This document shows, piece after piece, positions 23,101 to 26,918 of a DNA stretch of 64,000 nt (position 1 is its first letter; each line of letters opens with the position of its first letter). Origin of the DNA: Mycolicibacterium agri (GTDB lineage Bacteria > Actinomycetota > Actinomycetes > Mycobacteriales > Mycobacteriaceae); NCBI RefSeq assembly GCF_002553505.1, contig NZ_PDCP01000004.1, positions 124,001 through 188,000 on the forward strand, written 5' to 3'. The position numbers were made by a program, and so were the translations under genes. The notes under the pieces were generated by a model. The model had not been told where the DNA came from and made no database searches. It saw nothing but the letters and a program-made list of their open reading frames with translations.

Positions 23101-26100
23101 ACACCGAGCCAGTCGACGAACTGGGCGAATTGCGGTGCGGGCCCGTCGAAGTCGGAACCCGCATACGCGGTCAGCAGATCGTCGAGCACGATGGGCACCG
23201 ACCAGCCGTCGGCCACGATGTGGTGCACGGTCTGGATCAGCGTGTGCCGGTCGGGGTGGTGTCGAACCAGGGTGTAGCGGGTGAGCGGCTGGGCGGCGAG
23301 GTTGAAGCGGCGGTTGCGTTCCCAGGCCGCCCGTTGCGCCACGACGACGGCCGGATCGTCACGATCGTCGTCGACGACATCGAAGTCGGGTGCAACCGGT
23401 GTCGCGTGCACGGCGACGGGTGTGCCATCGGCCAGTGTGGTGAACGCCGCCGACAGCGCGTGGTGGCGGGCCACCACTGTCTCGGTGGCGCGCTGGAAGC
23501 GGTCGACGTCCAGCGGGCCGGTGATGTCAACGATCTGTTGCACGACGTAGGGGTCGTGTCCTCGGCTGAACGTGGAATGGAAATAGATGCCCTGCTGGGT
23601 CGGGGTGAGGGGGACGACGTCGCTCAGGCCCGGGTAGCGCGACTCGAGTTCGGCGACGTCGTCGGCGGTCAGTCGCACACGGGGGAAGTCGCAGACACTG
23701 TGCCCGCTGACCGCGGTACTGCCCGCGATCGACGTCAGCAGTTCGGTCCAGCGCCGTGCGATGGCGGCGACGTCAGCTTCCGATATCGCCGACGACGGCC
23801 AGCTGAAGGTCGCGCGCAGGACGGTGCCCGTGCCGGTGTTGACGGCTTCGGCGTTGATTTCGATCAGCCGGGGCAGCGGCATCCCCTGGTCGCGGTCCTC
23901 CAGCACCGCCACTTCGCCGGTCCCGTCGTCGGCGAATGCCCACGGCCGCTCGGAGGTGTCGAAGCGGCCGAGGTAGTTGAACAGCACCTGAGGCTGGGCG
24001 ACGAGGCTGTCGTCCTGTGCGCGCAGGTATCTCAGCGCACCGTAGCTGAGCCCGTGCGACGGGACCGCCCGCAGCTGGTCCTTGATCGACCGCACCGCCG
24101 CGCCCAGCGCCTGACCGCCGGATAGCGCTGCGCGCCAATTGAACTCACGGTCATGCAACGCTACCGGGTACAGCGTGGTGAACCACCCGACGGTTGCTGA
24201 CAGGTCTGTGCCGCCGACCCCGTCGCCCTCGCGGCCGTGGCCCTCGATCTCGACCAGCAGGGTCGGCGCGTCGGCGCCGCGATCGGCGCGCCATACCCGC
24301 AACGCCAGGTACAGCGCGGCCACCATCGCATCGTTGACGTGGCCGTGGATCCGATCGGGCACCGCAGTCAGGACCGCGTCAGCGACGTCTGCAGGCAGCT
24401 GCACCGTCAGCCGGGCCTCCGAGGCGACCGTGTCACGCTCCGAATCGAGTTCCCGGTCTCCCCACGGTGTTTCACGTATCGCGCAGACGTCTCGCCAGTA
24501 CTCGAGGTCGTCGTCGAATGCGCCGCCTGCGGCCGCGTCGGCCAGTTGTCGCGCCCATGACCGCCACGATGTCGGCGCAGGCGGAAGTTCGGCCGCCATC
24601 CCCGACGTCAGCATCCGGTGCGCGTCGGCCAGGTCCTCGGCGATGATGCGCAGCGACACCCCGTCGATGACGATGTGGTGCGCGATCACCAGCAGCCGAC
24701 CCGGCCCGTCGGACGCGCGGCGCCAACCGAACGCGACCATCACCCCGGCGTCGGGATCAAGCATCGCGACCAGATCGTCGCGCAGCCGTGACAGGGGAGT
24801 CGTGGAATCGCAGACGCGCAGCGCGACGTCGGGGGCGTGGTCGGGGATGACGAGCTCGGCCGCGCCGCCGCGCGTCGACGCCCACAGGACGTGGTGGCGG
24901 GCCACCACTGCCCGCAACGCGGCGCGCAGCGTGTCCTCGTCGAGATCTGCGGGGGTCACCAGCGCCATACCCTGGTAGAAGCCGTTGAGCACGGAGCCCG
25001 CCTCGCCGACCTCGTCAAGCCAGCGCAGGATCGGGGTGGCCGCGGCCGCGCCGACGGGCTCGATTGCGGCGGCTGGTGTTTCGGCCTGTCCTTCGGTCAG
25101 CAATGGGGCGAGCGCCGAGACGGTGCGATGAGCGAACATGTCGCGGGGGCGCAGCGCGTAGCCCTTGGCGCGCACGCGGCTGACCACACGGATCGCGACG
25201 ATGCTGTCGCCGCCGAGTGCGAAGAAGTCTTCGTCGACGCCGACCTCGTCGAGGTCGAGCGCCTCGGCGAACGCCCGGCACAACACGTGCTCGCGGGGCG
25301 TGCGTGGCGGGCTCACCTGCCGATCGACGACCTCGGGCGCGGGCAGCGAGCGGCGGTCGATCTTGCCGTTCGCCGTCAACGGCACCCGGTCGAGTGCGAC
25401 GAACAGGGTCGGCACCATGTACTCGGGCAGCCTGGTGCGGCACCAGTCGGCGATGTCGCGATGCGTGGCGGCGTCGTTCGGTGTGGCGTCGGCGGTGACG
25501 ACGTAGCAGACCAGATGCTCACCGCCGCCTTGCCGGTGCACGTCCACGACGGCCTGCCGCACCGCGGGATGCTCGGCGAGCTGTGACTCGATCTCTTCCA
25601 GTTCGATGCGCCTGCCGCGGATCTTGACCTGGTTGTCGGCGCGGCCGAGGAACTCCAGTGACTCGTCCTGAGTCCAGCGGGCCAGATCGCCCGTGCGGTA
25701 CATGCGAGAGCCGTTGCCGTCGAACGGGTTCGCCACGAACCGCGAAGCGGTCAGCCCGGGGGCGTTGATATACCCGCGGCCCAGGAGAAAGCCCGCGGCG
25801 TAGAGTTCGCCCCCGACGCCAGGCGGCACCGGCCGCATGTCCTCGTCGAGCACGTACAGCTGCGTGTGCGGGTTCGGCCGGCCGATCGAGGTCGCGATCC
25901 GCTCCGCGGAGTCGCGATAGATCACGTGGGACACGCCGATCGTGGCTTCGGCGGGGCCGTAGCCGTGGTACAGCGTGGTGGACAGCTGGCGGCGGAACCG
26001 GCTGAACAGGCTCGGGGTGAGCACCTCGCCGCCGCACCACACGTGTCGCAGCGAGCGCAGCGCACTCGGCGCTCCGGAAGTGACTGCGACGCGGTCGAGT

Positions 26101-26918
26101 TCGAGCAGGGTGTCCAGCATCGACGACACCAGGTAGACGAACGTCACCCGCTGCGTGCGGATCAGCTCGAGCAGGTACTCGGGATCTTTTTCGCCGTCGG
26201 GTTCGGCCACCACTACCCGGCCTCCGCTCACCAGCGGCAGCAGGATCTCGTTGACCGAGATGTCGAACGACAGCGGAGCCTTGAACAGCGAGGCGTCGTC
26301 GCCTGTGAAGAGGAGCACGTGATCGCGTTGCCACAGCAGGCGCTCGGCGATGGCCTCGTGGCGGATCATCGCGCCCTTGGGTTTGCCCGTCGATCCCGAC
26401 GTGAAGATGACGTACGCCAGCTGGCCGGGCATCACGTTGACGGCGGGCGGATGCGTGGATGCGTCGGCGTACCGCCAGTCGTCGAGATCGACCGCCAGAG
26501 TGTCGACACCCCAGTCGGATTCGTCGCTCGGTGCGACGAAAGCCGCGCTCATACCCGCGTCGGCGAGCACCTGGCGTCGGCGGTGGGCCGGCCAACTCGG
26601 ATCCAGCGGGACGAACGCGGTGCCCGCCATCATCGCGGCCAGCACACAGACGACCATCTCCGCCGAGCGCGGCACACCGACCGCCACCACCGACTCAGCG
26701 GGAAAGCTCCTGTCGCACAGGGTGTTCGCAAGCTGGGCCACGCGCTCGCTGAGCTCGCGATAGGTGAGAGTGCGGCCGTTGTGCACCACGGCCACTGCGT
26801 CCGGTGTCGCCACGGCTTGGGCGGCGAACAGCGCCGGAACGGTCGAGGTCTGATCGGGTGTCGAGTGGTTGTTCCACTCGTCCAACAGGTCTTCGATGTC
26901 CGGTGAGTGCGTTGTCAT
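4257..26918 (-). CDS. Six-module exochelin-type NRPS, single 7553-residue protein
   Basis: A giant non-ribosomal peptide synthetase with the order A-T-E / C-A-T / C-A-T-E / C-A-T-E / C-A-T / C-A-T-TE. The six carrier serines lie near residues 570, 2057, 3170, 4680, 6226 and 7249; the thioesterase Ser (GWSFGG) is near 7381. The ten-residue specificity codes I extracted are DINYWGGIGK, IDTLISSGDK, DMENLGLINK, DFWNIGMVHK, DMENLGLINK and DTWDTGLVDK. The first five fit formyl-hydroxyornithine, beta-alanine, hydroxyornithine, threonine and hydroxyornithine. In M. smegmatis, as I recall, this activity is split between FxbB and FxbC; here the two would be one chain. The ATG at 26918 overlaps the exporter stop (TGATG); an in-frame ATG at 26945 would add nine residues. 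The protein has no loading C domain, so synthesis starts on pre-formylated hydroxyornithine. Confidence 0.95.
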   Translation of the reverse strand: MTTHSPDIEDLLDEWNNHSTPDQTSTVPALFAAQAVATPDAVAVVHNGRTLTYRELSERVAQLANTLCDRSFPAESVVAVGVPRSAEMVVCVLAAMMAGTAFVPLDPSWPAHRRRQVLADAGMSAAFVAPSDESDWGVDTLAVDLDDWRYADASTHPPAVNVMPGQLAYVIFTSGSTGKPKGAMIRHEAIAERLLWQRDHVLLFTGDDASLFKAPLSFDISVNEILLPLVSGGRVVVAEPDGEKDPEYLLELIRTQRVTFVYLVSSMLDTLLELDRVAVTSGAPSALRSLRHVWCGGEVLTPSLFSRFRRQLSTTLYHGYGPAEATIGVSHVIYRDSAERIATSIGRPNPHTQLYVLDEDMRPVPPGVGGELYAAGFLLGRGYINAPGLTASRFVANPFDGNGSRMYRTGDLARWTQDESLEFLGRADNQVKIRGRRIELEEIESQLAEHPAVRQAVVDVHRQGGGEHLVCYVVTADATPNDAATHRDIADWCRTRLPEYMVPTLFVALDRVPLTANGKIDRRSLPAPEVVDRQVSPPRTPREHVLCRAFAEALDLDEVGVDEDFFALGGDSIVAIRVVSRVRAKGYALRPRDMFAHRTVSALAPLLTEGQAETPAAAIEPVGAAAATPILRWLDEVGEAGSVLNGFYQGMALVTPADLDEDTLRAALRAVVARHHVLWASTRGGAAELVIPDHAPDVALRVCDSTTPLSRLRDDLVAMLDPDAGVMVAFGWRRASDGPGRLLVIAHHIVIDGVSLRIIAEDLADAHRMLTSGMAAELPPAPTSWRSWARQLADAAAGGAFDDDLEYWRDVCAIRETPWGDRELDSERDTVASEARLTVQLPADVADAVLTAVPDRIHGHVNDAMVAALYLALRVWRADRGADAPTLLVEIEGHGREGDGVGGTDLSATVGWFTTLYPVALHDREFNWRAALSGGQALGAAVRSIKDQLRAVPSHGLSYGALRYLRAQDDSLVAQPQVLFNYLGRFDTSERPWAFADDGTGEVAVLEDRDQGMPLPRLIEINAEAVNTGTGTVLRATFSWPSSAISEADVAAIARRWTELLTSIAGSTAVSGHSVCDFPRVRLTADDVAELESRYPGLSDVVPLTPTQQGIYFHSTFSRGHDPYVVQQIVDITGPLDVDRFQRATETVVARHHALSAAFTTLADGTPVAVHATPVAPDFDVVDDDRDDPAVVVAQRAAWERNRRFNLAAQPLTRYTLVRHHPDRHTLIQTVHHIVADGWSVPIVLDDLLTAYAGSDFDGPAPQFAQFVDWLGVRDDSADRAAWARVLDGIAEPTRIAAADGTSAVAQGRGFGSRTATLPSRAAVAAAASTASVTVGTLLHTAWGLTLGRLTGSDDVVFGTVVSGRGGDVDGIETMVGLLVNTVPVRVTWSPNDNAVAVAGALARVESDLVEHHHLPLQDAHRIAGVAELFDSLVVIENLGAATHAQGDLRLGDISVVEAPHYAVTVMIAVKDTVTVTVTNDRAQVSDAFADVVAHAFTDVVNALIADPAAPIGTIALAGATPPPPGAGTSTVTHLIADAIAAHRDDAALVTGDSALTFGDIDSRASVLARRLVDAGVRRGDIVALATSRSADLVPAIWAIICAGAAYLPVDLSYPRARIEFMLDHARPRAALVDDAGRAVLAGAIPDETTMVSAETVGDAEFEPVAVGPLDAVSVLYTSGSTGEPKAVVGTHGALANRLAWAVADWPAQTRLAKSSLSFIDGTTELLAGLAAGACTVLADDEAARDGTALAKIIASHRVEQVLAVPSLAAALADEHTDAVAALQRWIVSGEALERTHLAALRAASPSAAIVNSYGSSEVAGDVLAGQQHDGPDDIVTLGTAVPGAGIRILDRTLNDVPDGVIGEIYVSGVQLARGYLRRPAQTATRFVATGDGDRMFRTGDLGARLPDGRVVFAGRADSQLKINGNRVEPGEVEAALRRRPGVSDAAVFGTGCALAAAVVLEPDAPAPDTVLADLADELPRHLLPTSIRAVDAIPLLPNGKRDNTALIELVKHADDKPRPAVAPADDVQRAVVEVVAAVLGRDTVSADADFFALGGDSVGAIRVTSRLARKGYHLTTEDVFRNRTPVALAALITAAAPRPADADQSARPLVPFSTVRLSEATIDRIRSTAAVEDIWAMSPLQQGVYYQTALDAGSAPATYIAQNTFDFARRIDVDAMAQAFTALLRRHPQLRVGFHTVEHAEPEPVADATALVQVVVADPPSDITVIDLTGQQDPSQAARLAQRTADADRATPFDVTSPPLLRLTVLRMPGGRDRILFTYHFLLFDGWSRELVLRELFALYDARGAQGAVEPHGDLVVAHLEWLARVGEVEAADAWRELLAGVDGPTLASGVEPGHPDADPGSEPGRIVVKVPAHTTERLLAQANDLGTTLNAVVTTAVSAVTGFHAGRSDVVIGATVAGRPGELVGIDETIGLFLNTVPVRVDLSPTRSLSDAIRAVGEQRVAMMRHDHLGLGQIQRAAGDSGLALFDSLLVLQNFLDDDTFTDLEAAHGIVGVDYHDTTHFPLTWVLTPGRELTVKLEHRVIGDARAREMVDQLLAVLDALAERPDRAVGSVDLIPPRRREELEDRWRATERPLEPVTIAELLARRAASTPDAVALVFGDRTLTYREFDDRVSQLARYLRRHGAEPETFVALAMPRSIEMVVALFAVLRAGAAYLPLELDLPIERLRTIVDDARPVLLLTTTDRTELSTFAEERGATVVSVDDAATAAALADVSTDPLTAEELGEFAAGAERLAHPAYLIYTSGSTGRPKGVLTGYAGLTNMYFNHREAIFEPTVRRVRRAGRDGQLNVAHTVSFSFDMSWEELFWLVEGHRVHICDEDLRRDALALVAYCHRHLIDVINVTPTYAHHLLDAGLLGGDAGQHPPALVLLGGEAVGDRVWSVLRAHPACAGYNLYGPTEYTINTLGGGTDDSSTPTVGRPIWNTRGYIFDAALRPVPDGAVGELYIAGVGLARGYHRRAGTTAATMVADPYRPGQRMYRTGDLVRRRPDGHLDFLGRADDQVKIRGYRVELGEIESVLAAADGVARCAVVVRSSQPNPEAPAVKSLTAYVVPTTEPAETSDFVAGLRDHLAAALPDYMVPTRYGVVADLPLTINGKLDVAALPEPLAVTGGASRAPRTEREARLLEVVSAVLGVDGIGVDDDFFALGGDSISSITVCGRARKAGLILTPREVFRRRTIAAMAAAAETDSRPTVHEPDTGVGAITPTPMLAETVQARTPLSNFYQSMVLSTPAGITLDQLERVLEALLATHAMLRARLDMGDEGWSLTVPQSRVPTSALVSRREGALSASDVVTATAAAAAELAPEHGVMVRAHWYDTPGAPGQLLLVIHHVVIDGVSWRIIGEDLARAWQDIAGGRPVELDEVPTSFRTWSNAIATARFDAEVPYWTEVLSTPDPDLGRRPLDPAVDVAETVRTHRVSLHPDVSSALLSSVPAAIHGGVNDVLLTAFSLALAKWRANRGQDQGTAAVVNVEGHGREPDVAPGDLDLSRTVGWFTAIYPVRVDPGPVPWIDVLAAGRRLATAAKAVKEQLRAVPNRGLGYGVLRYVDQSAPSLGPAPQILFNYLGRFAGGNGRDWQPVPGIGALREGVDPANPAVALEINAIAEDGPDGTELAITLGWPGGLLDADDIADLAALWIAALTALTRCDALTGHTPSDFPLVSVTQDDIDEWEQTAPVDDVLPLLPLQQGMYFHNAYGRELDGYQDTYRIQQIAELVGPLNPDGLRDSVAAVIHRHQALRAGFRELADGTLAQVIWSDVPVEFDHIDGDETQVGTVAAEALSRPFDLARPPLVRYTLVSLSATEHRLIQTMHHIIADGWSYPVIFGDVVANYNSRIGVGPKPAPVAVSLRDHIETVAAADHAAARDAWSAALVGVEATTLVPTNRHTVGEHRSTVRRLSPDLTHAVTAAARDRGITVSTALHGAWGVLLGRLLDRRQVVFGSTVSGRGGTLEGTDSIVGLLINTIPVPMSWEPDTTIAAALVDLQERQSALLDAQHIGLTELSRMTGIRELFDTIVVVENFPKLPSSGRNNTSALEFRGFSGTDSPHYPVSLVAYLDNSLTVEIKYDAAVVTEPQAQRYAEHVERILAAFAEVPDTPVGRIDLRTEAERALSASTTSRRGPDRTLADAFGAAAERWPDAVAVSCGDKRLTYAELDARAAAVAATLIDRGVRPESRVAVAVPRSANLIVALLAVIKAGGTYVPLDIDSPAQRLRHIVADSEPVCVLTDRPDRLDDAGIPVVVLTDAARRKPATPLPATGLTADHAAYIIYTSGSTGVPKGVAVSHRNVGALFQAAAEVYDFGPDDVWTMFHSAAFDFSVWELWGPLLHGGRLVVVEQHAILDPDLFIDLLATERVTVLNQTPSAFYPLIEADRRARRELALRYVIFGGEALDVRRLADWFDRHRSSPRLVNMYGITETCVHVSHRPIYAAETRSAASVIGGAIPGLRIHLLDSSLQPVPIGVVGELYISGGQLARGYVSRPGLTASRFVANPFDGAGERLYRSGDTAMWTEDGDLVYVGRSDQQVKLRGFRIELGEVEAALAALPQVSNAAAAVRSDDHGRSRLIGYVVANPTFDVGQARARLAERLPDYMVPAAFVEVDALPLTTNGKLDRAALPSPPQAGATVSGPTTQSRDTASLLAALCSEILAADVGVDDDFFTVGGDSIVAIQLVNRARRHGVRITPQQVFVHRTPAALAEACEGTAAAADDDAGPDLGEVMLTPIVHRLAELGGTVDRFNQAELLRTPVGVTVNQLEAAVNAVIARHDALRLRLHRHAPALWSLETTAAAPVSILRVDAHGLDDDQLRETIAAESDAAADRLNPAEGTVVAAVWFDLGPDRQGRLLLVVHHLAVDGVSWRILIDDLAEACRAVQAGHHPTLPPVPTSIRTYARAVSENAQQAARLAEFEHWASVLAPGGELDPGANVVTLTVGQTRDHEVRLTPAETVPLLTTVPAAANADVTETLVAALYLAIRRWRVACGAAADAPLVLDLERHGRDGWGDAFDLSRTVGWFTSIAPVRLPATDVEDPIAVLKEVKERLRAAPDGGLGFGQLRYCNPRTAAALGRLPNPQLLFNYLGRWVADGADDWDSAPEVKALRTGPNPDLATPYLLEVNAICDETANGPVLRATLTYADGDLSAEDVSDLGDHWADALREFGGAVADTESPRAGALTPSDVDLVHLSQAQIDHITAVAEVPIEAIWPLSPLQEGVYFQARYATAAVYIVQNVFDFAEPIDAAALRSAYSAVMRRNPVLRSIFLADDLPQPVAAIVADPVWEPEIVDLTGLATETVAQRIEQITSADRLRTFALDAAPLARITVIRTGVHDRLIFSYHFLLLDGWSREQLLREVFAAYAAARRGCTEVPLPQPVADFTDYLRWLQTRDRDASTKAWANALANLAGPTLLVPDAVGTAPTLALRLEFTLTAEESSALTACARRSGLTLNAMISTALAMVLAYETGSADVVFGSTVAGRPTDVDGIDSVIGLFLNTVPTRVRLDPDRTLADTMRTVQSDRLGLMDHEYIGLGDIARAAAAANGDNAALSGGGPLFDSLYVLQNFLDDDTFTDMESEHGIVGHDSIDASHYPLTWVASPGRRLWVKLEYRPDVVERGYAQRLLDRLRQLLLFIGETETANAPLAGVPLALPDERRARDALAEATSHGIPDATVMDLLAERTAESAAVTAMVCGDQRIDYLELQSRVNRLAWLLRQRGIGPENTVALAIPRSIDTVVALFAVLRAGAAYLPLELDYPDERLAVMLDDARPVCVLATTDTADRIAGVMTADCPVIALDYAEVAASLATMSPEWDGYSPGLDDPAYVIYTSGSTGRPKGVITPHRGLTNMHLNHRESIFAPAIAKAGGRRLRIAHTVSFSFDMSWEELLWLIEGHEVHICDEQLRRDATALVAYCHEHRIDVINVTPTYAALLFDEGLLDPRRHPPVLVLLGGEAVSATVWSRLRDGQGWYGYNLYGPTEYTINTLGGGTDDSATPTVGRPIWNTRAHILDAWLRPVPAGVAGELYIAGAGLARGYLGQPALTASRFVANPFEPGRMYRTGDLVLRRLDGNIEFLGRTDDQVKIRGYRVELGDIQAAMAAHDGVAQAAVIARPDPDTPGSHRLVGYVVPSPGRSAEVLAEVRAHLKATLPTYMIPTAMATLDTLPLTDNGKLNVRALPDVAPSGRAHPSRAPQSAVERTLCGLFGEVLGVDDVGVDDDFFDLGGHSLSTIRLISRVRATLEVELSLGDVFNARTVEALARRVESVEPTPASRPQLVAAQRPDRIPASPAQERLLILERIGDTGSAYNYPLVFRVTGAFDVDAFEQALTDVVDRHESLRTVFGEDDQGFFQRILPPTTRPPVSVTAVPEAQRSRAVGAAVTARFDLSTQIPLRVTVFRTAPDDHTVVILLHHIATDEWSDTPLLSDLDTAYRSRVAGEDVALPALPVQYADYALWQGELLAAVGDAQLQFWRDTLAEAPDEMTLPTDRPRPPKPSGAGGTLHVELPPKTAAALHDLATSRQVSALMLLHAAVAVLLHRVGAGDDVVVGTPVAGRDEAALSELVGFFVNTLVLRVDLAGNPSFDELLARVRTADLAAFAHQDLPFDRLVEALNPPRVAGRNPLFNVFVGYHLRDDGDDTMFGLPTEWSEPPVTAAMFDLGFTLIDEKGAGLSTVMAEFNSDLFDEHTVRTLALRLVTLLDRVAADPTAPIGAVDVLFGGERDELLSARNDTSVDLEPISLADLVSRQAASTPDAVAVVFDSTEVTYAELDGWSNRLAARLVAGGAGACGIVGVSLPRSVELIVALVAVVKSGAAFLALDPDYPSERLAYMVDDAQPAVVLDDLAQVRAARDDEAAASLPDIDPAGWAYVLYTSGSTGRPKGVAVPHAGIVNRIAWLQHAYPLSGADRMLVKTPISFDTSVWEVFWPLSVGATLVLARPGGHRDPAYIVETIAAHNVTAVDFVPSMLELFLDEPRSAQATSLTRVTVGGEALPTDLARRFAATLPVPLHNLYGPTEASVDVLGWTADGGPVALGLPGWNVEAYVLDNYLNPVPQGAPGELYLAGVQLADGYLHRSAMTAHSFVANPFGDGTRMYRTGDIVRWRTDNQLEYLGRVDDQIKLRGVRIEPAEIETVLGSHPAVASARVVVRSDRLIAYYVADGPTDASTAESLRAHAAAALPLHMVPSAFVELAAYPLSPSGKLDRKALPDPQIEYTGRAPTTDLHRHLCGLFTEILGTEVASIDADFFALGGHSLLLVRLAAAIRREFDVDLAVGDLMLAPTVADIAERLTCAGDGSADSLAQVLPLRPTGWAPPLFCLPPASGLSWQFAGLKRYLPQHIPIYGLQSPLFTTGELPDSLAELAAAYADLVVELAPSGPIRLLGWSFGGSLALLMAQELTSRGRAVTFVGMLDTRNDARFQADTDLASDMLLVGLLREMGYPVDPDATVSIAEAVELVRDSGDAIAILDEARIGQVIENYVAAERLTARADYGRYEGDVFFVDATVPEMDFTDVASDGWHDHIGGTLRVVPLPCRHSELMDAETLEQLGPLIAAELL
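4260..4295. terminator. Bidirectional hairpin between convergent lipoprotein and NRPS genes
   Basis: A perfect 13-bp inverted repeat, GAGCAGCTCGGCC (4260-4272) and GGCCGAGCTGCTC (4283-4295), with a 10-base loop. It overlaps the last codons of the NRPS and starts 19 bases after the lipoprotein stop. There is no clear T-tract on either strand, as is common for mycobacterial terminators. Confidence 0.6.
8100..11355 (-). other. NRPS module 5: C-A-T, predicted L-N5-hydroxyornithine
   Basis: The code is again DMENLGLINK. The C domain carries HFLLLDGWS, with the second motif His replaced by Phe. The carrier motif is LGGHS and no epimerase follows, so the residue should stay L. In exochelin MS this is the terminal residue. 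Confidence 0.85.
11355..15897 (-). other. NRPS module 4: C-A-T-E, predicted D-(allo-)threonine
   Basis: The A-domain code DFWNIGMVHK is the classical threonine code. The C domain has HHIIADGWS and follows an epimerase. The E domain (HHLAVDGVS, ERHGRD) inverts the alpha carbon; L-Thr would give D-allo-Thr, matching the R-allo-threonine of exochelin MS. Confidence 0.9.
15897..20575 (-). other. NRPS module 3: C-A-T-E, predicted D-N5-hydroxyornithine
   Basis: The code DMENLGLINK is the hydroxyornithine code of coelichelin-type synthetases. The C domain has HFLLFDGWS in place of HHxxxDG. The epimerase is intact (HHVVIDGVS, VEGHGREP). The C and A parts closely resemble those of module 5. Confidence 0.85.
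20575..23690 (-). other. NRPS module 2: C-A-T, predicted beta-alanine
   Basis: The C domain carries HHIVADGWS and follows an epimerase, so it should be DCL type. In the A domain the usual Asp235 is Ile and the Asp shifts one place (FIDGTTE). The code IDTLISSGDK resembles the beta-alanine code VDWVISLADK. The shifted Asp is the expected mark of a beta-amino acid. Confidence 0.82.
23690..26918 (-). other. NRPS module 1: A-T-E, predicted D-N5-formyl-N5-hydroxyornithine
   Basis: The adenylation domain (about residues 30-540) reads DINYWGGIGK, a code associated with formyl-hydroxyornithine in siderophore synthetases. The carrier motif is LGGDS. The epimerase domain keeps HHIVIDGVS and the VEIEGHGRE and VGWFT motifs. 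It is the initiation module, with no preceding C domain. Confidence 0.85.
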
